A stretch of DNA of 25,001 bases from Sediminibacterium ginsengisoli (GTDB lineage: Bacteria; Bacteroidota; Bacteroidia; Chitinophagales; Chitinophagaceae). A program made the translations under genes and the position numbers. The stretch spans positions 1 to 25,001 of the forward strand of contig CAMAQW010000006.1 of the NCBI GenBank assembly GCA_945860335.1, read 5' to 3'. A model generated the notes under the pieces. That model was not told the DNA's origin. It did no database searches and saw only the letters and a program-made list of their open reading frames with translations. Numbering within the stretch: the first letter of the stretch is position 1; every line of letters starts with the position of its first letter. This document shows, piece after piece, positions 1 through 8,590 of this stretch.

Positions 1-45
1 GTGCGACCTAATATTCAAGAAGCCATCTATAGCGCAATCCAATAA
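1..45 (+). CDS. possible C-terminal end of an upstream gene, cut by the window edge
   Basis: Frame 1 is open from the first base and stops with TAA at 43-45, giving a tail ending in NIQEAIYSAIQ. A second frame is also open from base 2 to a stop at 77-79, so the true frame cannot be fixed. Frame 1 is preferred because its codons (ATT, GAA, GCC, ATC) look more like the neighbouring genes. By position it could be a sensor kinase partner of the next response regulator, but no domain is visible to support that. Confidence 0.25.
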   Translation: MRPNIQEAIYSAIQ

Positions 46-93
46 AATAGGTTACCTTACTGCCATGCACTATTATTAAAGTGCCCGGTGCTC

Positions 94-744
94 ATGATAT
101 CCATTGCCATTGTAGATGATCACCGCCTCATGCGGGCTGGACTAGCCAATATGATTGCAGGATTTAAGGGTTATAAAGTAATACTTGAAGCAGAAAATGG
201 GAAGCGCTTTATAGAGGCTCTTAAACCAAACAAGCCACCAAGTATTGTGCTCCTTGATATCAATATGCCAGAAATGGATGGATATGAAACCGCGCAGTGG
301 ATTCGTAAAAATCTACCTGATACAAAAATGATTGCGCTGAGCATGTACGACAATGACTATGCCATTATTCAAATGTTAAAAAATGGCTGTCATGGGTATC
401 TATTAAAAAATTCGGAACCCATGCTACTATACACCGCATTTAATGAAATTAAAAAATACGGCTATTTTAGTAACGATATGGTTTCTGATAAACTCATACA
501 CTACATTGGTGACGAATCGACGCTCAAAAAACAACAAGACCAAGTGAATCAGCTAACAGAAAAAGAAAAAGCTTTTATGGGTTGGGTTTGTTCTGACAAA
601 ACCTACAAAGAAATAGCCGATATCATGTTTATTAGCCCGCGCACAGTAGACACCTACAGGGATCATCTATTTAAAAAATTAGACGTTAAAACCAGGGTTG
701 GCCTCGCATTATTTGCCATCAAAAATAACTTGGCAGAACTATAG
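94..744 (+). CDS. NarL/FixJ-type two-component response regulator (REC + LuxR HTH)
   Basis: A 216-residue cytoplasmic transcription regulator. The N-terminal receiver domain (about residues 1-120) has the acidic pair D8-D9 in IVDDH, the phospho-acceptor D55 in VLLDINMP, the switch S83 and the conserved K105 in YLLKN. The C-terminal LuxR/GerE helix-turn-helix (about 145-216) shows LTEKEKAF, YKEIADIMFISPRTVDTY and HLFKKLDV. The reading frame extends to a GTG at 88, but the ATG at 94 puts the first beta strand at the usual distance and is preferred. It lies 23 bp before porZ on the same strand, so the two are probably cotranscribed. The cognate histidine kinase is not in the window. Target genes cannot be inferred from sequence. 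Confidence 0.9.
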   Translation: MISIAIVDDHRLMRAGLANMIAGFKGYKVILEAENGKRFIEALKPNKPPSIVLLDINMPEMDGYETAQWIRKNLPDTKMIALSMYDNDYAIIQMLKNGCHGYLLKNSEPMLLYTAFNEIKKYGYFSNDMVSDKLIHYIGDESTLKKQQDQVNQLTEKEKAFMGWVCSDKTYKEIADIMFISPRTVDTYRDHLFKKLDVKTRVGLALFAIKNNLAEL

Positions 745-749
745 TTTTT

Positions 750-769
750 ATGAATTAATTTTAATTCAT
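750..769. repeat. perfect 9-bp inverted repeat overlapping the porZ start codon
   Basis: ATGAATTAA at 750-758 is mirrored perfectly by TTAATTCAT at 761-769 with a 2-bp spacer. The second arm contains the first two bases of the porZ ATG (768-770). The left arm itself reads ATG-AAT-TAA, a two-codon minimal ORF. It could be a regulator operator or an RNA hairpin that occludes the porZ start. In AT-rich DNA it could also be chance. Confidence 0.5.
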
Positions 770-3020
770 GTTAGGGATAAAGCGGATTCTATTTTTTATT
801 GGCTGTTGGTTGCTTACCATACAAGCATTTTCACAGTCGCCTCCTATTGGTAACTGGCGGCTGCACCACAGCTATACAGCCGCTTTGCAGGTAGTACAGG
901 GAGATAAAATATATACCGCAACCAAGGAAGCTATTTTTAGTGTCAATAATACGGGCGGTTTTGTATACTTTAATAAGTTAACTGGCTTGTCGGAAGCTTC
1001 AATAGCTACTATTGAGTGGGATCGTGAAACAGCACAGCTTGTTGTTGCCTATACCAATAACAATATTGATGTTATTAAAGGAGGTCTTGTTAAAAATATA
1101 TATGACCTTGTAAGAACGAGTAACATTAAAACCATCAATTCTATTTATTGTGATAAAGGAATGGCTTATGTGTCTACCAACATTGGCGTTGTAGTCATTA
1201 ATGTATCAAAATATGAAATCAAAGAAAGCTGGATTTTAGGTCCTAATGGAAGTTCGATCGAAGTTTTTTCAATAACCAAAGACAGTAATTTTTGGTATAC
1301 TGCTACAAGTACTGGCATTTATAAATCACCATTATCAAGTACAAACCTTGCTGATGCAAAATCTTGGACTATTTTTTATGGCGCTGGGATGCTTGCCCCA
1401 ATAAAAAAAATAAGTAGTGCGCCCACTGGACTCATTATTGAAAAAAATGATAGCCTACTACTCATTCAACCTAATTCAACAACTACTTTATTTTATAAGA
1501 CATCAGAGCAAATTAAAACTTGGCAGTTTAACGAGCAAAAAATAACGATAGGCACAACCAATGTGCTAACAAAAAGAGCATTCATCTATCACAGCGCTAT
1601 TGACAATCCCAATTTATTGGTTTTTGAACAAGCTGGCATTTTAAACCATCCAAGTACATGTATGTTTTCTAATGGAAGTATTTGGATTGGAGATAGTGCT
1701 TCAGGCCTTTTTAAATTAGATCCTACAAATAAAACCTTTACAAGTATTGTTCCGAATGGACCTGCAGGTCAAATCACCTCAGCACTGGAAGCTACAAGCA
1801 CTGCTATTATAGCAGCTTCCAATACAACACCGGGTATATTTATTTTAGAAAATGGAAAATGGCTTAACCAAAAACAAAACGGTTTAGATACCCTTACAGG
1901 GGTTCAATCCATTACAACAAACAACTATGACAACAGCGTTTGGCTTACTACTGCGCAAAAGGGTGTGGCACAGTGGCATAATAACAAACTTCAAATTTTT
2001 AATCCGCAAAATAGCAGCCTTAAGGGTGCAGCAAACAATACCTGTTTTACAAGTGGTGTAGCAGGTGATACCAAAGGAAATAGTTGGGTAAGCAACCTCG
2101 GTACCACTATTTCACTTCATGTAAAACAGCCCGATGGAAAATGGACTGGTTTTACGAACCCATTTGGTGTAACTGATGCAGGTGCACTAGCAATAGATGA
2201 GGCATCACAAATATGGTGTACTACCAAAAATGCAAATGGGCTACTTGTATATCATCCTGGAAATTCATTAACATCCAGCGCCGACGACAAATGGAAACAA
2301 TACAAAGCAGGAGCAGGACTTGGTAATTTACCAAGCAACCAAGTGAACTGCATAGCAAAAGATAAAAATGGATTTATTTGGATTGGTACAGACAAGGGTA
2401 TCGGAATTATTCAGTGCGCCGAAAATATTTTTACGCCAGCCGGTTGCGATGCACTATTACCAGTTGTACAGCAAGATAGATTTGCCGGACTTTTATTTAA
2501 GGATGAAAATGTACAAACCATTGCCGTTGATGGTGCCGACAGAAAATGGATTGGCACAAAAAATGGCGTTTGGTTAATTAGCGCTACCGGCGAAAAAGTT
2601 ATTTATAGATTTTCTTCTAGCAATAGTCCATTACTAGGCAATGATATTTCTAAAATATCTGTAGACCCGCTTACTGGTGAGGTTTTTATCGCTACTAATA
2701 ATGGACTCTGCAGTTTTAGAAGTACAGCAACAGAACCCGTAAGTACACAAGAAAAAGTACTTGTATTCCCCAATCCTGTTCCGCCAGGATATAGTGGCAG
2801 TATAGCTATTAGAGGTTTAACAAATAATGCCCTTGTAAAAATAACCAACTTATACGGCGCACTTGTATATCAAACCAGAGCACTAGGTGGTCAAGCCATT
2901 TGGGATGGAAAAAATACGAATGGGGTAAAAGTAGCCAGTGGTATTTATTTAATTATTTGCAGAGACGATAGTGGTGTAGAAAAAATTGCTACAAAAATCA
3001 CGATTGTACAGGGTAGGTAA
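768..3020 (+). CDS. porZ: PorZ-like type IX secretion cell-surface protein
   Basis: A 750-residue secreted protein. Residues 1-23 form a signal peptide (KR, a hydrophobic stretch, then QAFSQS). The mature start PIGNWRLHHSYTAA, followed by repeated short blades such as IYTATKEAIFSV, SIWIGDSASGLFKLD, FIWIGTDKGIGII and RKWIGTKNGVWLI, matches the two beta-propellers of PorZ. The last ~89 residues (from about 662, VLVFPNPV, with ALVKITNLYG and VASGIYLI) are a type A T9SS C-terminal sorting domain. Length is close to the Porphyromonas gingivalis protein (about 776). PorZ there belongs to the surface attachment complex that cleaves sorting domains and links cargo to A-LPS. Family membership is inferred from architecture and the N-terminal motif; related surface propellers are the alternative. 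It ends 2 bp before the convergent gene. Confidence 0.85.
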   Translation: MLGIKRILFFIGCWLLTIQAFSQSPPIGNWRLHHSYTAALQVVQGDKIYTATKEAIFSVNNTGGFVYFNKLTGLSEASIATIEWDRETAQLVVAYTNNNIDVIKGGLVKNIYDLVRTSNIKTINSIYCDKGMAYVSTNIGVVVINVSKYEIKESWILGPNGSSIEVFSITKDSNFWYTATSTGIYKSPLSSTNLADAKSWTIFYGAGMLAPIKKISSAPTGLIIEKNDSLLLIQPNSTTTLFYKTSEQIKTWQFNEQKITIGTTNVLTKRAFIYHSAIDNPNLLVFEQAGILNHPSTCMFSNGSIWIGDSASGLFKLDPTNKTFTSIVPNGPAGQITSALEATSTAIIAASNTTPGIFILENGKWLNQKQNGLDTLTGVQSITTNNYDNSVWLTTAQKGVAQWHNNKLQIFNPQNSSLKGAANNTCFTSGVAGDTKGNSWVSNLGTTISLHVKQPDGKWTGFTNPFGVTDAGALAIDEASQIWCTTKNANGLLVYHPGNSLTSSADDKWKQYKAGAGLGNLPSNQVNCIAKDKNGFIWIGTDKGIGIIQCAENIFTPAGCDALLPVVQQDRFAGLLFKDENVQTIAVDGADRKWIGTKNGVWLISATGEKVIYRFSSSNSPLLGNDISKISVDPLTGEVFIATNNGLCSFRSTATEPVSTQEKVLVFPNPVPPGYSGSIAIRGLTNNALVKITNLYGALVYQTRALGGQAIWDGKNTNGVKVASGIYLIICRDDSGVEKIATKITIVQGR

Positions 3021-3022
3021 GA

Positions 3023-3613
3023 TTACTTTTTTTGAAAATCATAAAATCTAGCTACTACAAATTTTAAAGTGCCTTGTTCACCGGGTGCTACTCGGTACAT
3101 TAATCGGCGCATTTTACCTGTTGGTTGCTGCACCCCGTTTGCATCTTTTTCATATAGTGGGTAAGTCCGCATTAAAACACCTTCTAAAAGCATATACTTA
3201 TCGGAACCCTTGTACCCATCTCTAAGTCTTGGATCATCTAAAATATCCGGAAAAACGATGGGTGCTACCGATTTATTTTCTTGAGAACTAATGGCAATTA
3301 CTGAACTTTTATTCAGTGAATCGATAGAAGCAACATATAGTAGTAATTCAGGAAAACCATCTTTGTTTAAATCATCTACTTCTGCGCCGATTAAAACACC
3401 TTTTAACTCAAAACTAAAATCACGCGCTTCACTTTCAAAGCCTACTGGGTAAATGGTGATTGGATTTTTTTCAGATGATTTATTGTAGCAGTTAACACGA
3501 AAGCCAGCCTTACCTACTTTCATGGTGGTATCCATTCGGCGACCCTGTGCCATTAATAAAGTTGGAAGGAGAATGATAGCGCAAAAAAGGGTACGAATCA
3601 ACATTGAACGCAT
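3023..3613 (-). CDS. small secreted protein of unknown function, PliI-like in part
   Basis: A 196-residue protein with a signal peptide (IRTLFCAIILLPTLLMAQG, cleavage probably after LMA). The mature part contains GVLIGAEVDDLNKDGFPELLLYV, a beta strand followed by a DxNxDGxxEL acidic turn. This resembles the core of PliI-type lysozyme inhibitors and FG-GAP-like calcium loops. No catalytic motif is seen and no cysteine pairs stand out. A second ATG lies at codon 4 (3604). It follows icmF by 46 bp on the same strand and converges on porZ with a 2-bp gap. The function is not recognised; a lysozyme-inhibitor role is only a suggestion from the one motif. Confidence 0.75.
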   Translation of the reverse strand: MRSMLIRTLFCAIILLPTLLMAQGRRMDTTMKVGKAGFRVNCYNKSSEKNPITIYPVGFESEARDFSFELKGVLIGAEVDDLNKDGFPELLLYVASIDSLNKSSVIAISSQENKSVAPIVFPDILDDPRLRDGYKGSDKYMLLEGVLMRTYPLYEKDANGVQQPTGKMRRLMYRVAPGEQGTLKFVVARFYDFQKK

Positions 3614-3659
3614 ACAAAAATTTATTTAGAGCCCTAAGTTAAAAAAAATAACGGTGCAA

Positions 3660-6600
3660 CTACATATTCCTTCTATATTGCCCGCCTACTTCGTATAAGG
3701 CTTCCGTTATTTGCCCTAAAGAGCAGTATTTAACAGCGTCCATTAGCGATTCAAACAAGTTTTCACCTGCGATAGCCGCTTTTTTTAAGGAGGCAATTTT
3801 GGCAGGCGCTACAAGCTCGTTAAGCTTCCAAAAAGCTTGTAAATTTTCAATTTGTCTATCCTTTTCGATGGTTGTAGAGCGAATCACTTCGGTTGGTAAA
3901 ATAGTAGGACTTCCCTTTTTATTTAAAAAACTATTTACACCAACAATTGGAAGTTCACCAGTATGTTTAAGCGTTTCGTAATACATACTTTCTTCCTGAA
4001 TTTTATTACGCTGGTACATTCTTTCCATAGCTCCTAATACCCCACCTCTTTCACTGATTTTTTCAAATTCAATGAGCACCGCTTCTTCTACTAAATCTGT
4101 TAAGGCTTCAATGGCAAAACTACCTTGTATAAAATTTTCAGTTTTTGCTGCGCCTAATTCTTTATTAATAATGAGTTGAATGGCCATCGCCCTTCTAACA
4201 CTCTCCTCTGTAGGGGTTGTAATAGCTTCATCGTAAGCGTTTGTGTGAAGGCTATTACAGTTATCATAAATGGCATAGAGGGCTTGGAGTGTTGTTCTGA
4301 TATCATTAAAATCAATTTCTTGCGCGTGCAAGCTTCTACCACTTGTTTGAATGTGGTATTTTAATTTTTGAGAACGCTCGTTTCCTTTGTATTTTAATTT
4401 GATGGCTTTTGCCCAAATTCTGCGGGCCACTCTACCAATCACACTGTATTCGGGATCCATACCATTGCTAAAGAAAAAAGATAAGTTAGGTGCAAAATCA
4501 TCGATATGCATACCTCTGCTTAAATAATATTCTACATAGGTAAAACCATTGGCAAGTGTAAAAGCAAGCTGCGTAATAGGATTGGCGCCTGCTTCCGCAA
4601 TATGATACCCACTAATACTTACACTATAAAAGTTTTGTACTTTATGCGTGATAAAATAAGACTGCACATCACCCATTAATTTAAGCGCAAACTCAGTAGA
4701 AAAAATACAGGTATTTTGAGCCTGGTCTTCTTTTAATATATCTGCTTGCACCGTGCCGCGCACACTAGACAAAGCTTGTGCTTTTATGGTTGCATACACA
4801 TCGGGAGGTAGCACTTCGTCGCCACTTAATCCAAGTAATTGAAGCCCAAGTCCACGATTGCCTTCAGGTAGTTTACCACCACTATCTGATACTGCATAAT
4901 GTGGAGCGGCTAAAGAACCATATTTTGTTTGCAACGCCTTTTCAACTAAGTGTTTTGCATTATTTGAAGCAATCCACTTTTCACAAAGTTGATCAATGGC
5001 AGCATGCATAAAAAAGGCTAAAATAATTGGAGCGGGACCATTAATGGTCATACTTACCGATGTTTTTGGATCACACAAATCAAAGCCACTGTATAATTTT
5101 TTAGCATCATCAATGGTGGCAATGTTAACACCGCTATTTCCAATTTTTCCATAAATATCGGGGCGTGTTGCAGGATCTTCACCATACAATGTAACACTAT
5201 CAAATGCCGTAGACAAACGTATCGCTGGTTGATCTACCGAAACGTAATGAAATCTTCTATTGGTTCTTTCCGGACAACCTTCACCAGCAAACATTCGGGT
5301 AGGATCTTCGCCTTCTCTTTTAAGTTCAAATACACCAGCCGTGAACGGAAATTTTCCGGGCACATTTTCTTGTAACTGCCATTTTAAAATACTACCACTA
5401 TCGGAATAAGTAGGCAGCATTACTTTCGCAATTTTACTGCCACTAAGTGATGTGGTAGTAAGTGGTATTGAAATGTTTTTATCTCGGATGGTATAGGTTA
5501 AAAAGTCGGCCGTATATTTTTCTACAACAGATGGCCAGTTGTCAATTAACAATTTACAATTTGGATCAAGTGCCGTTACAACACTTTCTTTTGCTTTTAT
5601 AACCTCATTGATAGCTACATCATTTTTGTGTGCTTCAAGTATTTCAAGGGTTCCGTTTAACTGATATAGTTTTGTTGCGAGTGCAACTTGCTCTAGTACC
5701 CAGGCATCATAAGACCTATTACTAGTAGCTATTTCAGCGAGGTAGCGTACTTTGTTGGCAGGAATAATGGGCGCTTGCTGTGCTACTTTTTTTAGTTCTT
5801 CTGAAACACTGTTAACGCCGGCACTTGGTGTAAAAACAATACCCGTTTTAGCGGCTACTGTTTCAAAAATTAAATCTACTAGCTTATGAATACCAGGGTC
5901 ATTAAACTGCGCGGCAATTGTACCTACTACAGGAAGTGTTTCGTCTGCGGCATCCCACAATTGATGACTACGTTTGTACTGCTTTCGCACATCATGTAGC
6001 GCATCTTTTGCACCAGATTTATCAAATTTGTTCATGCAAATAATATCTGCATAATCAATCATGTTTATTTTTTCTAGTTGTGATGCCGCTCCATATTCTG
6101 GTGTCATGGCATACATACTCACCGAACAATAATCGATAATAGAAGCATCACTTTGTCCAACACCCGCAGATTCTAAAATAATAAAATCGTAACCTGCCGC
6201 TTTACAAATATCAATCGCACCTGATACATGTTTACTCAACGCTACATTTTCTGACCTGGTTGCCATACTGCGCATATAAGCCCTAGGATGCGCTATGGCG
6301 TTCATTCTAATGCGGTCACCGAGTAGTGCACCGCCTGTTTTTTTCTTGGATGGATCAACAGAAATAACAGCAATTGTTTTACTAGGAAATAAATACAAGT
6401 AACGTCTTACAATTTCATCTGTAATAGAACTCTTACCGGCACCCCCTGTACCCGTAATTCCTAAAACAGGAATTTGAGCAGTAGATGGTTGTAACTTTAT
6501 TTCGGGGCTATCCTGATTCTCTAATTTTGTAATAGCTCTTGCAACATTTCTAACATCGATGGGACCACCTAATGTAAACGGCTTACTAAAATCTCCTTTG

Positions 6601-7034
6601 TCTTCAACTTCAAAATCTGATGTAGCAATTAATTCTTTAATCATTCCCTCCAGCCCCAAACGTCTTCCATCATCCGGCGAATAAATTTTTGTAATGCCGT
6701 ATGCATGCAACTGTTCAATCTCCTCTGGTAAAATAGTACCGCCACCCCCGCCAAATATTTTTATGTGTCCGTAACCATTTTCGACTAATAAATCACGCAT
6801 GTAACTAAAGAATTCGATGTGTCCACCCTGATAACTTGTTACAGCAATGGCTTGTGCATCTTCTTCGATGGCGCAGGAAACAATTTCTTGGGCTGTTCTG
6901 TTGTGACCCAAATGAATAATTTCGGCACCCTGTGCTTGTAAAATTCGGCGCATGATATTGATAGAAGCATCGTGCCCATCAAATAAACTAGCAGCGGTTA
7001 CAATTCTTATTTTGTGCTTATTGGCATTGTTCAT
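3660..7034 (-). CDS. icmF: fused isobutyryl-CoA mutase (B12 domain + MeaI-type GTPase + mutase)
   Basis: A 1124-residue single-chain adenosylcobalamin-dependent acyl-CoA mutase. Residues about 6-140 form the B12-binding domain (FDGHDAS with the lower-ligand H21, then FGGGGG at 94-99). Residues about 185-400 are the G-protein chaperone (Walker A GTGGAGKSS around 195-203, base-recognition NKFD at 335-338). Residues about 550-1124 are the TIM-barrel mutase (FAGEG, SISGYH with H811 and AEAGA). Two positions separate this family from methylmalonyl-CoA mutase. The Tyr of the succinyl-binding pocket is replaced by Phe (KFPFTAG, F562/F564), and the Arg in RNTYIF is Gln (QNTCIF, Q773). Both point to isobutyryl/n-butyryl-CoA or a similar branched short acyl-CoA as substrate. 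A consensus promoter lies just upstream. Confidence 0.93.
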   Translation of the reverse strand: MNNANKHKIRIVTAASLFDGHDASINIMRRILQAQGAEIIHLGHNRTAQEIVSCAIEEDAQAIAVTSYQGGHIEFFSYMRDLLVENGYGHIKIFGGGGGTILPEEIEQLHAYGITKIYSPDDGRRLGLEGMIKELIATSDFEVEDKGDFSKPFTLGGPIDVRNVARAITKLENQDSPEIKLQPSTAQIPVLGITGTGGAGKSSITDEIVRRYLYLFPSKTIAVISVDPSKKKTGGALLGDRIRMNAIAHPRAYMRSMATRSENVALSKHVSGAIDICKAAGYDFIILESAGVGQSDASIIDYCSVSMYAMTPEYGAASQLEKINMIDYADIICMNKFDKSGAKDALHDVRKQYKRSHQLWDAADETLPVVGTIAAQFNDPGIHKLVDLIFETVAAKTGIVFTPSAGVNSVSEELKKVAQQAPIIPANKVRYLAEIATSNRSYDAWVLEQVALATKLYQLNGTLEILEAHKNDVAINEVIKAKESVVTALDPNCKLLIDNWPSVVEKYTADFLTYTIRDKNISIPLTTTSLSGSKIAKVMLPTYSDSGSILKWQLQENVPGKFPFTAGVFELKREGEDPTRMFAGEGCPERTNRRFHYVSVDQPAIRLSTAFDSVTLYGEDPATRPDIYGKIGNSGVNIATIDDAKKLYSGFDLCDPKTSVSMTINGPAPIILAFFMHAAIDQLCEKWIASNNAKHLVEKALQTKYGSLAAPHYAVSDSGGKLPEGNRGLGLQLLGLSGDEVLPPDVYATIKAQALSSVRGTVQADILKEDQAQNTCIFSTEFALKLMGDVQSYFITHKVQNFYSVSISGYHIAEAGANPITQLAFTLANGFTYVEYYLSRGMHIDDFAPNLSFFFSNGMDPEYSVIGRVARRIWAKAIKLKYKGNERSQKLKYHIQTSGRSLHAQEIDFNDIRTTLQALYAIYDNCNSLHTNAYDEAITTPTEESVRRAMAIQLIINKELGAAKTENFIQGSFAIEALTDLVEEAVLIEFEKISERGGVLGAMERMYQRNKIQEESMYYETLKHTGELPIVGVNSFLNKKGSPTILPTEVIRSTTIEKDRQIENLQAFWKLNELVAPAKIASLKKAAIAGENLFESLMDAVKYCSLGQITEALYEVGGQYRRNM

Positions 7035-7054
7035 AGCTACATCCGATTCAGCCG

Positions 7055-7088
7055 CAAAAATAATACTTTAGAGACATAATATTAACAA
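7055..7088 (-). promoter_or_regulatory. Bacteroidota-type promoter for icmF
   Basis: On the minus strand TATTTTTG (7062-7055) matches the Bacteroidota -7 consensus TAnnTTTG exactly. A TTG at 7088-7086 lies 23 bp upstream, at the long end of the usual -33/-7 spacing. Transcription would begin near 7048, giving a leader of about 14 nt before the icmF ATG at 7034. Pattern match only. Confidence 0.5.
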
Positions 7089-7154
7089 TTGTTAGTTTTT
7101 AAATCGAGGCCTTTTTTGTAGCTTAAGGCTTTAATTTGCATCCAAATAGATTCT

Positions 7155-8105
7155 ATGCAGTTTAAGGTAGTTACAAGTCATGAAAGCGGTTATGAGGTAG
7201 TGGAACTTCAAGACCAGGGGTCAGGGACTCGTGTCCAACTTTATTCGTTTGGTGCACTATTAAATGCCTTTATAATACCTACAAAAACCGGAATCTTTAA
7301 TGGTATTGATGGATTTTCTAGTATCAACGACGCTGTAGCAAACGCTACCGCTGGATTTAAAAGTTCCAAATTAAGCCCCTTTGTGTGCAGGCTTCAACAG
7401 GGCAAGTATACATTCGATCAAAAAGAATATACTATAGGAGGTTTTTATTTGGGCGAACACGCCATACACGGACTCCTCTTTAACGCTGCATTCAATATCA
7501 CAGATACTAAATCAACGGCAACGGAGGCGTCTGTTATATTTAGCCATCACTATCAAGGAACAGATCCTGGTTACCCATTTCCATTTACACTACATGTAAA
7601 ATGGAAACTCACCAGTGGCAATACGCTACAGGTTTTTACAACAGCTACCAATAACCATAGCAGCGCTATTCCTTTTTCAGATGGATGGCATCCTTATTTT
7701 ATGATGGGTGAAACCATTGATAGCGCAACGCTTTCATTTACAACAAACAAGCAACTTGAATTTAGTGAAGACCTATTACCTACCGGTAATACCATTGAAG
7801 ATAACCGCTTTGTGAATGGACAAAAAATGGAAGGTGTTTTTTTAGACAATTGTTTTTTACTAGATCATCATTCGGAAACGAAGCAAAGTTGCACCTTAAA
7901 AAACGATGCAGTATTATTAACAATAACGCCGGATAAACAGTATCCTTACTTACAAATTTACACGCCACCGCACAGAAAAAGTATTGCGATAGAAAATTTA
8001 ACGAGCGCTCCTGATAGTTTTAATAATGGCATTGGACTTATAGTTATTGAGCCACATCATACCATTGAATGTGCTACCACCTATACGCTTACAGCAAACG
8101 AATGA
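7155..8105 (+). CDS. aldose 1-epimerase (galactose mutarotase-like) family protein
   Basis: A 316-residue cytoplasmic protein (no signal peptide) of the galactose-mutarotase fold, which interconverts the alpha and beta anomers of hexoses. The catalytic pattern is present: H105 in HAIHGLL, H179 in FSDGWHPYF and the base E280 in IAIENLTSAPDSFNNG. The final SAPDSFNNG matches the family's C-terminal signature. Substrate cannot be told; hexose-6-phosphate epimerases and uncharacterised paralogues share these residues. It starts divergently from icmF (120-bp gap) and ends directly against the convergent RidA-family gene with no spacer. Confidence 0.85.
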   Translation: MQFKVVTSHESGYEVVELQDQGSGTRVQLYSFGALLNAFIIPTKTGIFNGIDGFSSINDAVANATAGFKSSKLSPFVCRLQQGKYTFDQKEYTIGGFYLGEHAIHGLLFNAAFNITDTKSTATEASVIFSHHYQGTDPGYPFPFTLHVKWKLTSGNTLQVFTTATNNHSSAIPFSDGWHPYFMMGETIDSATLSFTTNKQLEFSEDLLPTGNTIEDNRFVNGQKMEGVFLDNCFLLDHHSETKQSCTLKNDAVLLTITPDKQYPYLQIYTPPHRKSIAIENLTSAPDSFNNGIGLIVIEPHHTIECATTYTLTANE

Positions 8106-8492
8106 TTATAATTCAACTACCGCGGTAGTGCTAATCTCTACATTCACACCCCTTGGTAACCCTTTAACAGCAAAGGTTTCACGCGCTGGAGGCATATCCG
8201 TAAAATAACTGCCGTACACTTCATTTACTTTTGGAAAAAGCGACATATCACTTAGTAAAATGGTGGTTTTAACAATATGACTAAATGAAATTTTTGCTTC
8301 CGCTAAAATAGCTGCAATGTTTTTCATTACCATATGTGTCTCATCCTCAATACCAGTAGTTACTGTTTCACCTGTTGCAGGATCAATTGGAATTTGACCA
8401 CTAATAAAAATAAAACCATTGGCTTTAACAGCTTGATTGTATGGACCAATTGGCGCAGGCGCCAAATTTGTTTGAATAATTTCTTTAGGCAT
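8106..8492 (-). CDS. ridA: RidA-family reactive enamine/imine deaminase
   Basis: A 128-residue protein, the normal length for the YjgF/YER057c/UK114 family. These trimeric enzymes hydrolyse reactive 2-aminoacrylate and related enamines released by PLP enzymes. Family motifs are all visible: APIGPYNQA near the N-terminus, FISGQIPIDPATG (30-41), and PPARETFAV with the substrate-carboxylate-binding R104, followed by NVEI with E119. The R104/E119 pair marks the catalytic RidA branch. It is divergent from tsaB and converges without a gap on the mutarotase gene. It is probably a housekeeping gene on its own promoter. Confidence 0.93.
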   Translation of the reverse strand: MPKEIIQTNLAPAPIGPYNQAVKANGFIFISGQIPIDPATGETVTTGIEDETHMVMKNIAAILAEAKISFSHIVKTTILLSDMSLFPKVNEVYGSYFTDMPPARETFAVKGLPRGVNVEISTTAVVEL

Positions 8493-8517
8493 CTTTTTAT
8501 TTTAAAGTTTAAGCAAG

Positions 8518-8553
8518 TTGATGATTTTCTATGAGTTTGCCAACCTAAATTTG
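8518..8553 (+). promoter_or_regulatory. candidate Bacteroidota-type promoter for tsaB
   Basis: TAAATTTG at 8546-8553 fits TAnnTTTG exactly. A TTG at 8518-8520 lies 25 bp upstream, slightly longer than usual. Predicted start is near 8560, about 30 nt before the tsaB ATG. Confidence 0.4.
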
Positions 8554-8590
8554 CAAATAAGCAATAAACAAAATTTGTAATCTAATCATC

